64,000 nucleotides of DNA from Paramecium pentaurelia (GCA_905183005.1 CAJJDO010000046.1:253946-317945); one strand, 5' to 3'; shown: positions 1 to 13,869, numbered from the stretch's first letter. The notes: generated by a model not told the origin, from the sequence alone. Translations and numbers: made by a program.

Positions 1-3000
1 ATTCTCATTCTTATCTGACAAAATTTAAGATTAAATCAAATCAAGATAAATTTATTAATGTAGCTCATTACATTTTTAATTTATTGCTTCAAATAGTAAA
101 GTTATTTTATGTTATAAAGTTAAATTTTAAAATTTTATTGATGAACAATTGATTTTTGCTGGTTTCATAGGAATCTTTTCAAAAATATAAGTCAATGATC
201 CCCCATTGTCAAGAACTTCTACTAAAATTCCAATTGTTGAAGAGTCAATAGAAGTAGGAGCTTAAATTGAGAATTAATTTTAAGTTTAAAATGGATAGAA
301 AATTAAGGAATTATCTGATATTCCATTTAAAAAATCTATTAAATCAGATTCTCTCAAGAATTACCTCAGCTAATATTTATAAGGAGAATCATTTGATTAT
401 TCACAAGTTGATGCTACTAAAAAATCTGTAAGAGCAAAGTCACTTTAACGATTAATAAGTAATTTAGAACATTTAGCAGGCTAATTAATAGATAATTATA
501 TATTTTTTATGCTTGGCATGATATTATTAGTATATTAAGCTGCAAATTTAAGATTGATGTTGTCACCAAGATTTAATTCTTGAATGCTGTTAAATATCTT
601 GAATTGATGAGAAATGAATTTTGGTTGAAGTATTTCTATTATCTAATAGTCATAAATCATTGTAATTGATAGATCTAATAAATGGAATTTTTTCTCAAAA
701 GGAATTAGATATGTAAAATTTAGTTATTCATAATTATTGATTTTTCTCATTAAATAACCTTTATTGAATTATAATTCTAATTAAGGAAAATCATCATCAA
801 GATAAACAATAATTTAAGTAAATTTAGAAATTTATTGAAATTTTGTAACAGTCACTGTCCATTCCTAGACAGTATAGGAGGATATTGTATTTTTTTTAAT
901 GAATTGAAAATAATCAGTTTTATTTACATTTATTATCTATTTTTATTCATTTTTGCATGAAGTATTAAAAGATAAATCTTTACAAGCCACTTCAATATTT
1001 ATATCTGGATCACTTTACCTATCGTATGTTGAATCAAAATCTTCACAATATATTTCGAGATTTAAATCTCTTCTAATATTCTAAATTCCTTGGTTGTTAA
1101 ACTAACAAAATAATCCAGCCATTTTTGTTTCAAAAGTAAAGTTTAAATTTTAAGATTTATTAGAATTTAAATTAATTGCAGAGACTTAAAATGTATATGT
1201 TGAATTGTTGCTTAAAGTATATCTTGGAATAGTTGTGTAGACCATTTCAAAGGAATTAGAATCAATAGTAGTATTCAAATCTGATTAAGATGACTTTTAA
1301 GGATATCTATCAATTTCAATTAGTTAAATCTAATATCTAGAAGAATCATTTGAAATTGATTATACTAAGGTGCCAACAGAAACACCAATTGTAATTGTTT
1401 CATAAACAAAATATGAGGGTTTTACATCTAAATTAATTTATGGTAAATCTCCTGCATGAGTATATATTGTAAATTCAGAATAAGATTAAATAAGGATGAA
1501 ATTATAATATTAAATCCTAAATTTTAATATTGCATTACTAGGTAAAGTAAGTTTTGGTATTAATAAATTTTATTCTTAGAGAAAGTTAAGTTGATCTAAG
1601 AATTAATTAAGCATAGAGCTAGATTCGTCAGATTCAACTTAACAACTCCAATTAATGTTTATTAACTTTCTATTTCCATTGTTTATAATTGATTTTAAAT
1701 ATACTTAATTTTCAGCATAAGGATTGAGTTTATGAAGGGGTACACGATAATTTATTTTTGGAGTTAATGGATTTTTTGGTTGTTATAATGTTGCAAAGAT
1801 GAACGTTTTTAAAGTAGTTTCACAATTTACATGAGATAATGAATTATCTTTAAATAGGATTGCTTCACCAACATTAATTTTCGAGTTTTCTCCTAGATAT
1901 ATTAATAATTCCTTATTATCCTTAGGGTTTAGGATACAAATTGAATTTTAACCAAAACTTTTTACAGATACCAATTCAAATAATTACGAGCATCTATTAA
2001 CCTATATTTAAGAATCGAAGCTCTTAGGATTCAAAGGGAAATCAAAATGGATAATAATCTTACTAAGGTCATCTGATAAATATGAATTGATTACTGCGAC
2101 TTTACAAGCTAATAATAATATTTTGGAATAATTTACTTGAACACCAAGGAGTATTATCATACCAAATCGAGTTTGGTGGAGGAATACAACTCATTTCTTC
2201 ATTAAGTTCTCTATTAGCAAAGCAAGACAAGCATCCGTTGATATTGCATTCTAAACAAGTGCTATCACATTTTTAGCAATCTTCATTTAATTGATCATCA
2301 TAATATCCAGATTAGCATATGCATAATGGTTCTTACAATCTATTACCTTTACAAGTTGAGCAATTCAATGGATCTTAAATACAAGTAGCACATTAAAATG
2401 CACATTCTATTTAAATTTAATAATTCAATACATTAACATAATGTTTATCCAGATTCAATATATCCATCAATACATTTGCAATCTTTATCAATTCTATCTG
2501 GCTTGCAAGTCAAACAATTTGAGGATTCCTATAAGCATGTATTGCATTTAGAAGCACAAACTTAATTTAAGATATAAAATTTACTTTAACAATTGAATTA
2601 ATCATCCTCATAATACCCATCAATACAATTACATGTAGGTGGGTTAACTCTTAATGAATTTTAGCAAATTAAACATTTATTTGGGTTAATTTCACAAGTT
2701 TTACATTAAAAATTACATTTTAAACATTCAATTTATGTTCCATCATCAAAATAACCATCTTTACAATTACATTAATCAGATAAAGATTTACGATTTGAAT
2801 TTTATTATATTTTACAACTTAAACATTAATCACTCGAATTGATGCAAGTTTAACATTTAATATGACATTCTAATAATAATTTTGAAATTTACTTTAACAA
2901 ATAATATTTTGATCTTGATAAAATCCAATAATACAAGGGCATTTATGTAAAATTGATTGGTCAACTCTTTTAGAATTAATATCACAGCTTGTACAATAAT

Positions 3001-6000
3001 CAGCTGAACCTTAACAGGTTAAACATTCATTTGAGCATTCTATTTTATCATTTAATTTTGATTACTTGAACAAATCAATGTGTTTTATTCATAATAACCA
3101 GGTTTACATAAACATTTGTCTCCTGAATGATATCTGTTATGTTCAATATTGTAACAAGATAAACAAAATGAAGCAGAAGATTGACATGTTTTACAAAGAT
3201 TACTGCATTTGTAACACAATTCGATGCCAGCTTCATAATAGCCATCGAGACACAAACACTTATTATTTATGAGTATTCTATGATATTGACTCATACAAGT
3301 TAAACAATTAGTATTGATATTTTCACAAGTATTACATGAATAATGACATTCTAAATAGTATTTAACTTTAGTTTACATTAACAATGTTATTAATTTGTTT
3401 CAAAATATCCATCATTACATAAACACTTATTTAAATCTACTACTAAATGCCTAGTTGACAATCTACATTATGTACATTCATTAATATTTTAACATTCTAA
3501 ACAAGTTATATTGCATTCTATATATAAATATATATTATTACATTAACATGAATTATTTACAGAATCAAAATAATAAGATTGTGAGCACAAACATTTATTG
3601 TTGATCAAAGATAAATTAAGATTATTATCACAAGTTAAGCAATTATCATATACTAAGGAACAAGTCAAACAGGAACTCATACATTGTTCACAATTCTAGT
3701 AAATTGGATTTTCATAATATCCTTGTATACATTCACAAGTATTCCCATATTTAAATTATCTAAAATTATCAATAGAGCATGTTAAACAATAAGTATTAGT
3801 ATTGGCACAAGTTAAGCAAGTCTTATCGCATAATTTACATTATTTGTCACTACTTGATTCATACATTCCATCATTACAAATGCAATCATTTATTTTTAAG
3901 TGTTTAAATTAAATACAAGAAGAACATTAATTTATGGATTAAGAGCATGTCTTACAACTTGGATGACATTATTAACAGATTCCATCTATCTCAATATAAC
4001 CTATTTAGCAATCACAGGTTTTATTTATTGTGTTAATTTATCTGAATTAATTAGGATCACATGATGTGCAATTATTTGATATGGTTTCGCATGTCATGCA
4101 TTTTGAATTACATTTTGAACAAAGTTATAAGCCAATATCGTAATATCCCTATTAGCATTTACAATTTGTTTCTATTTTCCTTGTCTAAGGACATGATAAG
4201 CATGAATAAGATTTTCCAACACAATTCAAACATTAAATATCACATTTTTTACATGATATTGATGAACCATCATCAAAATATCCAAATAAACATTTACATG
4301 TATTATTATAATATACTCTTTTAGTAGTATTCACATCTATACAAGAAATACACGATTTTGCATCTCCAGAATTACAACTCAAACATGAATAGTGGCATTT
4401 TTAACAAATTTCAACTCCAACATCATAATATCCGATATTACATTCGCATGAAAAAAGCAGATCATTATATATTCTATTTGATTGAATTGAGCATATTTCA
4501 CATTTTGTTTCTATATCATTACATTTGAGGCATGAAAAATGGCATTCTTAAAATTATTACAAATCATGTTTACTTTAACAAACATCATTCTATCCATCAT
4601 CATAATAGCCTTGAATACATTGGCATCTATTGAAACCTGAAATTAATAATCTCAAACTGTTATCCTGACAAGAAATACATCTGTCAGAATACTTTTGACA
4701 TCCTTTACATTTATAACTGCATTCTATTATAAGAACCATTTTTACTTTCACAAGTCGGCAATCCAGCATCAAAGTATCCTTCTTTACATACACAAGTATT
4801 TCCTACTTAGAATCTGTTATCAGTTTCCATACAAGAAATACAATTTCCTTCATCCATTCCCATGCATGTACCACATGAATAATGGCATTCTATTTATTAT
4901 TTGATATAATACTCTAGCATATAAGCATTCCATTAAAATCGAATGTACTAATTGCTCCTCCATGTAATCTAGTTTTACATTTGCATGTATTTCCATCTAA
5001 GTATCTATCATCATTGCATGAAGTACAATTTTTATAATTGTTCATGCATTCATAACAGAATGCGCTACAAGCTATTTTTTATATCTAATGGTTACTTGCG
5101 CATTCTTAAACTTCCATTTCAAAGTAATTTGGTTAGCATTAACAAGAACTATTATTAAGTTCTCTATGTTAAATAGAATTACAGGAAAGACAGTCATTCT
5201 GTTCTATTCCTTTACAGGTTTTACATTTGAAATGACATTCTTTAATTTATATTTAAATTACTTAGACAAGTTATCTCATTTTCTTTTTCAAAGTATTCTT
5301 GTGGACAATTACATCCTTTTATTGGATCAAGTATACGCATTGAATTTAATGGACAACTCAAACATTTATCTGGTTGAATATCACATGTCTCACATTTATA
5401 TGAACATTCTAATAGATTATTAATAATTTTAATAATACTTTAACATTAAGCAATTCCAACTTCCTCATAATATCCATCTAAACATTTACAAGTATTGCCT
5501 TTCAAAATTCTAAGATTAAGATCGAAAGAGCACATAATACAACTTTCTGCATTATTATCAAAACATCTGTGACAAGAATAATGGCATTCTACTAATAATG
5601 AATAAAAATTACCTGCACATTGTAATTATCCAATATCATAATATTGTATTGGACAAACACAATATGATAATTCCATTAATCTATAATTTGTATCACATGT
5701 TAGACAATTAGATTAAAGTGGACCATAACATGTTTTACAGGATAAATCACATTTTTGACATTATTGTAAAAACCCATCATCAAATGTATTTGAATCAGTA
5801 CAAAAGCATTCGAAGAAACTACCTGAGGATTAAGCTGTTCTACTCGAAGGACAATCTAAACATGCATCCTTTTCAGTACTGTTTGCACATGTTAAACAAG
5901 TATAATGACACTCTATTAATCACATTTAATTAAGTACTTTAACATTCTATATTATCAGTATTATCATCAAAATATGATTATTTACATAAACATTCTGCCA

Positions 6001-9000
6001 AAGGAGTTAATTCTCTATAAGAACTTTCTGAGCATTATGAACAATTTGTGGCTTCAACACCATAACAATTTCCGCATGTATAATGACAAACTATGTATAA
6101 TTTATTAATGTACCTGCACAAACTTCTAAAGTACCACCAAAATCACTATAATTAACNNNNNNNNNNNNNNNNNNNNNNNNNNNNNNNNNNNNNNNNNNNN
6201 NNNNNNNNNNNNNNNNNNNNNNNNNNNNNNNNNNNNNNNNNNNNNNNNNNNNNNNNNNNNNNNNNNNNNNNNNNNNNNNNNNNNNNNNNNNNNNNNNNNN
6301 NNNNNNNNNNNNNNNNNNNNNNNNNNNNNNNNNNNNNNNNNNNNNNNNNNNNNNNNNNNNNNNNNNNNNNNNNNNNNNNNNNNNNNNNNNNNNNNNNNNN
6401 NNNNNNNNNNNNNNNNNNNNNNNNNNNNNNNNNNNNNNNNNNNNNNNNNNNNNNNNNNNNNNNNNNNNNNNNNNNNNNNNNNNNNNNNNNNNNNNNNNNA
6501 TATTTATTTTACTTAGACAAGTTATCTCATTTTCTTTATCAAAGTATTCCTCTGAACAATAACATCCTTTAATTGGATCAAGCTTACGCATTGAATTTAA
6601 TGGACAACTCAGACATTTATCCGCTTGAATGTCACATGTCTCACATTTATATGCACATTCTAATAGATATTAATAATTTTATAATTACTTTAACATTTAG
6701 CCATTCCAACCTCATAATATCCATCAACACATTTACAAATATTGCCTTTCAAAACTCTAAGATTAAGGTCGAAAGAGCACATAATACAACTTTCTGCATT
6801 ATTATCAAAACATCTGTGACAAGAATAATGGCATTCTACTAATAATGAATAAAAATTACCTGCACATTGTAATTATCCAATATCATAATATTGTATTGGA
6901 CAAACACAATATGATAATTCCATTAATCTATAATTTGTATCACATGTTAGACAATTAGATTAAAGTGGACCATAACATGTTTTACAGGATAAATCACATT
7001 TTTGACATTATTGTAAAAACCCATCATCAAATGTATTTGAATCAGTACAAAAGCATTCGAAGAAACTACCTGAGGATTAAGCTGTTCTACTCGAAGGACA
7101 ATCTAAACATGCATCCTTTTCAGTACTGTTTGCACATGTTAAACAAGTATAATGACACTCTATTAATCACATTTAATTAAGTACTTTAACATTCTATATT
7201 ATCAGTATTATCATCAAAATATGATTATTTACATAAACATTCTGCCAAAGGAGTTAATTCTCTATAAGAACTTTCTGAGCATTATGAACAATTTGTGGCT
7301 TCAACACCATAACAATTTCCGCATGTATAATGACAAACTATGTATAATTTATTAATGTACCTGCACAAACTTCTAAAGTACCACCAAAATCACTATAATT
7401 AACTTCACATACGCATTAAAAAGTGTCTGAAACAACACGATTTTATCCAGGTATACAGGTCAGACAATATTGATTTTCAGATCCATCGGCTGCTTAGAAA
7501 CATGTTAAACATTTTTCATGGCATTCTAAAATTAATTAAAAGCAATACTTCCACATGTTTATTCTTTAATTTCATATTCAGAATATCCAGTTTTACATCT
7601 ACAAACATTTCCAATTTAAATTCTGTTTGAAATACTTTCTTCTACACAATCAATACATTCTAACATTGATGGGCCAAAGCAAGTTTGACAAGTTATATCA
7701 CAAGCTAAAATGATTAATAAATTTACAAATGCAAATCTAATCATCATTTTCTGGGTCATACATACCAGGTTAACAAATACACTGATTATTTATTACTAGT
7801 CTGTTTAATCCTGGTTTACATGAAATACATTCATAAACACCATCATATTCACAATTATAACAGAGATCATCTTCACAAGGTATGCAAATTCCTTCTAAAA
7901 AACCCTAGTATGGTTTGCATTTGCAGATACCATTCTCAGCTATTAAATCTTGCTTTCTGTCGCAAGTAGTACAAAAATTTGGATTATTATCCAAACAAGT
8001 GAAACATTTGGAATTACATTATCTATAATTGCATGTGCCATTTGATTATAACGCATAATTAAATCCACAAGCGACACAATTAATTTCTTAAATGTCTAAT
8101 AAGAGACAATTAGGAATCTTAATAGCTTTAATAAATTGTAAATTAAATTTTTACAAACACATTTTTTCGATTCAATTTAGTAATAGTATCCTGGATCGCA
8201 TAAAGTGCAAGTTGTATAATAATCCATTTAAGAATTTTATCCACTACCAAGTATCATTTATTATCTTGACATGGCACAATTCCAATCCCATGTAAAACAA
8301 CGATAGTCATTTGTATTTTAATAACCAAGCTTTCTTATAGCTCCTTTTATGCAACTATCACAAGAGTATGAATTTGTAGATGATGAGCTACTTTATAGAC
8401 ACGGGTACATTACTAAAATAATAATTATACTATTATAATTACAATGACAATGCCCATTATTGAGTCTATATCCCTGCTTGCAAAATCCATTAAGATGAAA
8501 TACATTGTTTTCATAATAACAATATATATAACCAAAACAATCTATATAAATATAATTTGTTATAGCGTACCTAATCTACATTATTTATCATCAGTATATG
8601 ATTTTGCGAATCCTGTCAAACACTCGGTACACATTTTAGTTTCATCACATTCCAAACAATTCCCATCACATTCTTTAATAATTATATTGTAATACTTCTA
8701 GCATCGGGACCTATAAATCTACGGTCGTATTAAAATTGAATTGTATCACAATCAAAACCAACAAATGGAAGTTTACAAATATAACATTTAAATACGCCTT
8801 GCTAATAGGCTGTTATCACACATTTATCATGAGAATTATCTGTAAATTCTAAAGTAATAGTTATTTATACTTACATTTACAATGATATTTATATAATCCT
8901 TCTGGTTGCTACTCCATTACAAGTGAAACGCCTTATTTAAATCCGCAATGAAATATCCAGTCATCTTCTAAAGTTGGATTTCCTGCTCCCCATGGTTAAA

Positions 9001-9258
9001 ATCTGGGATGGCATATATGTTAAGTTCCATTTACTTCAGTTTTTACTTCTATTTCAGTTACACCTTGACATATCACAGCATAAGCTATTTATAAGGCTAA
9101 TATTTACAAACACATTTATGTGGATCCATTCCTGGCATAAATACATGTAATTCAGGACATTAGAGTGCCTATCTTCTGAAATTTGTCCACCACGAATTGT
9201 AATCTCTCCATCCAAATACTTCTTTGATGAGAATTAATCTAATCAACAACATAATCAT
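1..9258 (-). CDS. Giant Cys-rich REJ/furin-repeat receptor-like protein, copy 1 (3' end outside window)
   Basis: Minus-strand gene read with TGA as the only stop. The start at 9258 (MIMLLIRLILIKEV...) gives a hydrophobic signal-like N-terminus. About 9240 down to 2200 encodes cysteine-rich modules of the pattern CxC-x(2-3)-GYY[ED]...CxxC...C, typical of furin-like/growth-factor-receptor repeats, split by ~26-nt introns (one at about 3355-3380). About 2200-1 is Cys-poor and matches the REJ-like part of copy 2. Position 1 aligns with 41067 of the paralogue, so about 1.8 kb encoding the GPS-like motif and membrane segments is missing to the left. It is probably a secreted-side, membrane-anchored surface protein. 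The ligand is unknown, and the exact exon structure was not resolved. A 343-N gap and a repeated arm lie inside the gene. Confidence 0.75.
5522..6156. repeat. Left arm of 635-bp identical duplication around the N gap
   Basis: This block is identical by eye to 6769-7403 (constant offset 1247). Just outside it, 5245-5521 and 6500-6768 are similar but clearly different, with substitutions and small indels. The paralogous gene at 46.3-47.2 kb has this segment only once. Either two contigs overlap here or two gene variants were joined. Confidence 0.85.
6157..6499. other. Assembly gap, 343 N
   Basis: An unbroken run of N inside giant gene copy 1. Its two sides carry the same gene segment: the sequence ending at 6156 reappears ending at 7403. 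The gap is therefore a contig join rather than a measured stretch of unknown sequence. Confidence 0.99.
6769..7403. repeat. Right arm of 635-bp identical duplication around the N gap
   Basis: Identical by eye to 5522-6156. The flank 6500-6768 resembles gene copy 2 more than it resembles 5245-5521, suggesting that the left contig end derives from another family member or allele. Confidence 0.85.
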
Positions 9259-10507
9259 ATTAATATTCTAAATTTTGTGATAATCATAGTTTAAAAAATT
9301 TCGGTGTTTAGTCTTAATATTTAAAAAAAAAATGAAATTTTCAAGTTTTAACTAAGAATTATTAACAATTAATTCATTCTTTATTTAAAATAAATTTTGA
9401 ATGGAAATAATATTTTTTAAAGATTCTCTAAAGGCGATCATAAAATTTTTAACAATTAGTGGAATTTTAATATTCTAACAAGCACTAAGCCAATTTCTGT
9501 TATTAATGATATAAAGCAAACAATTAAACTCTTTAAAAAAAATTTGAATAAATTTAATTTCAAATTGATATTTCATCGATCTTAGATAATTAAGCATAGA
9601 TGAAATAAGATTTAACTTTATAATTTTGGTCAATTATCTAGATTAAAACTCATATATAAGAATATTTTTTGCAATTTAGTCCTTGGGGTATTCATGATAA
9701 AAAAAATGTGAAATTAACTAAAAAATATATTAATACTCAATTTTTCTCTAATTAGTATATGTGAGTTTGAATGAAATGGAATATTGACTCAATTTTTAGT
9801 TTGAATATTACCTTTTAAAACATCATTAATCTGAATGTAACAATTAGGGAATTTGATAAATTAAACATTTCAATTATTTTATGAAATTCTTTTAATCTGT
9901 TATATTATCATGCTTTACTAACTATTGTTAAGTTATTAGTAATTAAAATGATGAAAATTCAAAAAATATATATTAAAGAATGTAAAAATTGGATAGACTA
10001 CAATATTGAAAATTCAAAGCAAATGATTTATAAAGGATGCTTGATTTTATCACATGAAGTGGAATATGTAAATAAAAAATCAAGAAAGCATTTCCTAAAT
10101 ATTTGTAAAATACTTTGATCAAATAAAAAAATATAATGAATCAGATTATCAAATTTTAATCAAAAAATTATGAAAGTTAATTAAATTTAATTATTCAGAA
10201 GACCTAGAATTTAAGAAATACATGCAATTTCTTATATATATCCAAAAAATAATCATTAAATTTAAAAACACTTTTTATTATATGGTATTTATAAATATAT
10301 GTATATATATATATATATAATATATACTTAATTTCAATTTTTAAAGTTGTTTTGGATTGCTCTCGGTGTGGTTGGCTCTGAGATTTATTCCAAAATCAGA
10401 AAAGTATTAAGTCTTTTAGAAGCTGCTTAAGGTCCTATATAACAAGGAACTATTTAAAGAAAAAGCTTAGACACGAATTGAATTATTTATACCATAAATT
10501 AGTATCC
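9259..10507. other. AT-rich intergenic region
   Basis: Apart from the conserved element near 9306 there is no supportable gene. The stretch is strongly AT-rich with an (AT)n tract near 10300-10320. From 9860 it belongs to a block repeated at 11015. Confidence 0.6.
9306..9316 (-). promoter_or_regulatory. Conserved upstream element of giant gene copy 1
   Basis: The plus-strand string gtttagtctta lies about 50 bp upstream of the start codon. It recurs at about the same distance from the start of the paralogue (49147-49157), while sequence further upstream no longer aligns. This is a candidate core promoter or 5' UTR element, supported only by conservation between the two copies. Confidence 0.35.
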
Positions 10508-11013
10508 TCAAAAATCAATCTGCTCCAATAGCCAAATTGAACTAATAAATCCGATAGCTATTAAAAATGCTAAGAATTTAAGGAGTTTGTATCTAGCTAC
10601 ATTAAACTCTTCTACAATCACTTCAATTGTAGAAATATATAAAAATGTTCCAGCAGATATTGCATAAAAGATACTCACTATAATAACTCTATTTGATGAT
10701 AAAATCCACCCTATAGAAATTCCTAAAGGATTCATCAAAGCCTATAGTACAATAAGCTTCTTGGCTTTCGAATGAGGAACTTTAGCTTTTTTAAATGTCA
10801 ATCCTAGAGTTAGACCTTCAGCCTTATTCAAATTTAAATAATATTTACCCATTTATGACAAAATACAGCTAATGCAATACCAATGCATCTACTAAGATTT
10901 GATTCTATTCCTATAGCTAGTCCTTCGAAGATTGCATGAATTCCTACAGCTAATTGCAATAAATAAGGAGTTAGATTAGATGATTTAGCTTTTTTATTTT
11001 TAGTTTTTTTTTA
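9860..11013. repeat. 1154-bp block, copy A (contig-overlap duplicate)
   Basis: Identical by eye to 11015-12168 (offset 1155), with exactly one N (11014) between the copies. It contains the 3' half of a ZIP transporter gene and its downstream spacer. Perfect identity in non-coding as well as coding DNA, plus the N, points to an unmerged contig overlap. Confidence 0.93.
10508..11013 (-). pseudogene. Truncated duplicate of ZIP transporter 3' end (assembly artefact)
   Basis: Carries the same C-terminal ZIP coding sequence and 26-nt intron (10823-10848) as 11663-12168, but is cut at its 5' side by the N at 11014. It has no start codon or N-terminal membrane segments. It should not be counted as a gene. 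Confidence 0.85.
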
Positions 11014-11014
11014 N

Positions 11015-12168
11015 ATTAAACATTTCAATTATTTTATGAAATTCTTTTAATCTGTTATATTATCATGCTTTACTAACTATTGTTAAGTTATTAGTAATTA
11101 AAATGATGAAAATTCAAAAAATATATATTAAAGAATGTAAAAATTGGATAGACTACAATATTGAAAATTCAAAGCAAATGATTTATAAAGGATGCTTGAT
11201 TTTATCACATGAAGTGGAATATGTAAATAAAAAATCAAGAAAGCATTTCCTAAATATTTGTAAAATACTTTGATCAAATAAAAAAATATAATGAATCAGA
11301 TTATCAAATTTTAATCAAAAAATTATGAAAGTTAATTAAATTTAATTATTCAGAAGACCTAGAATTTAAGAAATACATGCAATTTCTTATATATATCCAA
11401 AAAATAATCATTAAATTTAAAAACACTTTTTATTATATGGTATTTATAAATATATGTATATATATATATATATAATATATACTTAATTTCAATTTTTAAA
11501 GTTGTTTTGGATTGCTCTCGGTGTGGTTGGCTCTGAGATTTATTCCAAAATCAGAAAAGTATTAAGTCTTTTAGAAGCTGCTTAAGGTCCTATATAACAA
11601 GGAACTATTTAAAGAAAAAGCTTAGACACGAATTGAATTATTTATACCATAAATTAGTATCCTCAAAAATCAATCTGCTCCAATAGCCAAATTGAACTAA
11701 TAAATCCGATAGCTATTAAAAATGCTAAGAATTTAAGGAGTTTGTATCTAGCTACATTAAACTCTTCTACAATCACTTCAATTGTAGAAATATATAAAAA
11801 TGTTCCAGCAGATATTGCATAAAAGATACTCACTATAATAACTCTATTTGATGATAAAATCCACCCTATAGAAATTCCTAAAGGATTCATCAAAGCCTAT
11901 AGTACAATAAGCTTCTTGGCTTTCGAATGAGGAACTTTAGCTTTTTTAAATGTCAATCCTAGAGTTAGACCTTCAGCCTTATTCAAATTTAAATAATATT
12001 TACCCATTTATGACAAAATACAGCTAATGCAATACCAATGCATCTACTAAGATTTGATTCTATTCCTATAGCTAGTCCTTCGAAGATTGCATGAATTCCT
12101 ACAGCTAATTGCAATAAATAAGGAGTTAGATTAGATGATTTAGCTTTTTTATTTTTAGTTTTTTTTTA
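11015..12168. repeat. 1154-bp block, copy B (contig-overlap duplicate)
   Basis: Second copy of 9860-11013. Here the ZIP coding frame continues upstream into unique sequence, so this copy belongs to the intact gene. Confidence 0.93.
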
Positions 12169-12752
12169 TATTTCATTAAATCCTACTCTTTATGCCATCT
12201 TTACTTAAGAGGATATTGCTTTTCTTAGTAAGTCTTCTTAAGCCTAACTTTCAACTTGATTACAACATGCTCCAATCTAACTACAACAGACACTCTCATC
12301 TGATTTCATAATAAATTCAACATTTTAAGTAGGTTGTACATCAATATGCTGATTTTAATAATACATTTGATACATCTGAATGTTAGTGTTTATGATTTGT
12401 CACAATCTTTTCAATAAATAAAATTAAAGCAAAGCTTAGAATCGTTATGAGAAATGGATATGGAAATATTTCTTTTTCTGAATTTTGATCAAAATTGAGG
12501 GATTATTCATATTTTTCTTGTGATTCAGGCAATAAATGCAAAAGAGCAACAGATAAAAACAATCCTCCTGAGAAAGCTTGAGATATAGACAACAATGGCT
12601 AAAAATATAATATGGATTTATACTTTGTTTTCCCTAAAAGTCTTTGATTTGTATGGAAGATTACCTGTAAACAAAATGATTAGGAATAACATCAACATGC
12701 TTGCAGACTTAACAAATATTATTATACTGTCATTATCATAATTTTGATTCAT
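11663..12752 (-). CDS. ZIP-family (SLC39) divalent metal transporter
   Basis: A probable zinc/iron importer in a cell or organelle membrane. The start MNQNYDNDS at 12752 is followed by a ZIP first-membrane segment with SGGLFLSVALLHLLPES. Later come the family signature helices HAIFEGLAIGIE and, after a 26-nt intron at 11978-12003, HKWAEGLTLG, which hold the metal-binding His/Glu residues. Next are MNPLGISIG and the last helices, ending ...LEQIDF-TGA. Another intron of 25 nt follows residue 44 or so. The His-containing loop (HQHS) before the signature helices is typical of the variable cytosolic loop. Length is about 340 aa, usual for small ZIPs. It lies 27 bp from the MDH gene on the same strand. 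Substrate metal cannot be told from sequence. Confidence 0.88.
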
Positions 12753-12779
12753 TTATAAATAATTATCATTTATTATTAA

Positions 12780-13846
12780 TCATTACTATTCTTTTTGCAA
12801 TTCAACTAGTGATAATTATATTCTTTGTTTAGAGAAATCATCTAATTCTACATCCTCAACAACTTTAAATTCAAATTCTTTACAAGTCACAGGCAATGAA
12901 AAACAAATGCCTTTAGGAATTCCATAATGATTTCCATCAGAAATGACCTTAGATATTAAATTTTAATACTCCAAAGGAAGTCCAATTATCTTCAGAAGTA
13001 CCTAGAAACCATGTTCTTAAATGATCTTTAACAGCAATGGCTCCTGAGATTGTACTTGCTCCTCTGGATAGCTATAAAATCTATCCTCCTCTTTATTAAA
13101 CTTGTTAAATAAGAGCATTTCTTAAGAAATCTTTGGAAAATGTTTCTGATGCTTATTTACCATTAATAATAGAATGAGTCATATCTGGGTATTATGTGAG
13201 TGAGTGATTTCCCCAAATGATCACTCTTTTGATTTAGTCAATAGTTGTATTTGCTTCTCTTGCAAGCTAAAATAAAAAAAGTTGTCATACAGTTGAGACA
13301 CATCTATTATGATCTAATTACATAAGAGATGTAAAATTTTGTTATGGAATTTTAATGCACTATTGAGCGAGAGTAGCACAATTAGTGTTACTTGGATTTG
13401 CCACAACTAAAACTTTAACAGTTGTTTTAGCTTATTCATTCAAGATTTAACCCTGTGTTTATAATTTCAATATCGAACCTATTGTATAAATATTTCTTTG
13501 TTCATTTATAACAGATCACTTCTTTCCATTCCTGGTTTTCGAGGCATGGCTCCTAAAAATATTGCAACATCTGCATCTTTAAATGCAACTGCAGGATCAC
13601 TTGACACAATGACATTATTTAGAAGTGGAAATGCACAATCTTATATTTGCATTTTGATTCCTTCTAATTCTTATAGTTTTTCTGGTAATTCCAATAATTA
13701 CAATGAAAATTTTTATGTTGATCCAAACACTTAACCAGATCCCAAAAGAGGATAACTACATTTCAATATTTTCAGTATTACAATGCAGAAGCTAAATTAC
13801 CAGCAGCTCCAGTAATTGCTATTTTTAATTCTTCTAAATTTTGCAT
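12780..13846 (-). CDS. Cytosolic-type malate dehydrogenase
   Basis: Interconverts malate and oxaloacetate with NAD(H). The start MQNLEELKIAITGAAGNLA shows the GxxGxxG dinucleotide-binding motif in the GAAGN form of cytosolic MDH. Substrate-binding MPRKPGMERSDLL, then VVANPSNTNCATLAQ, LDHNR, and the catalytic-His segment WGNHSLTQYPD follow in order. Four introns (26, 26, 24 and 22 nt) restore one continuous frame of about 322 aa, matching the family length (~330). The two-arginine MPRKPGMER loop favours malate over lactate. The stop TGA is at 12780. Only 24 bp separate its start from the stop of the DHHC gene. Confidence 0.93.
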
Positions 13847-13869
13847 TTTAATTTTATTTATATAATAAT

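Noticed and set aside
2200..9200. Regularly spaced similar short motifs resembling a CRISPR or satellite array
   Set aside because: The periodicity follows codons for CxC...GYY protein repeats and varies in length and sequence; spacers are not unique inserts.
10296..10325. (AT)n tracts, also at 11451-11480, 29960-29981 and 32339-32357, as possible origins or promoters
   Set aside because: Simple microsatellites common in AT-rich genomes; nothing else marks them as functional.
13498..13734. Plus-strand frame with ordinary-looking composition
   Set aside because: Antisense shadow of malate dehydrogenase, whose motifs on the minus strand are unambiguous.
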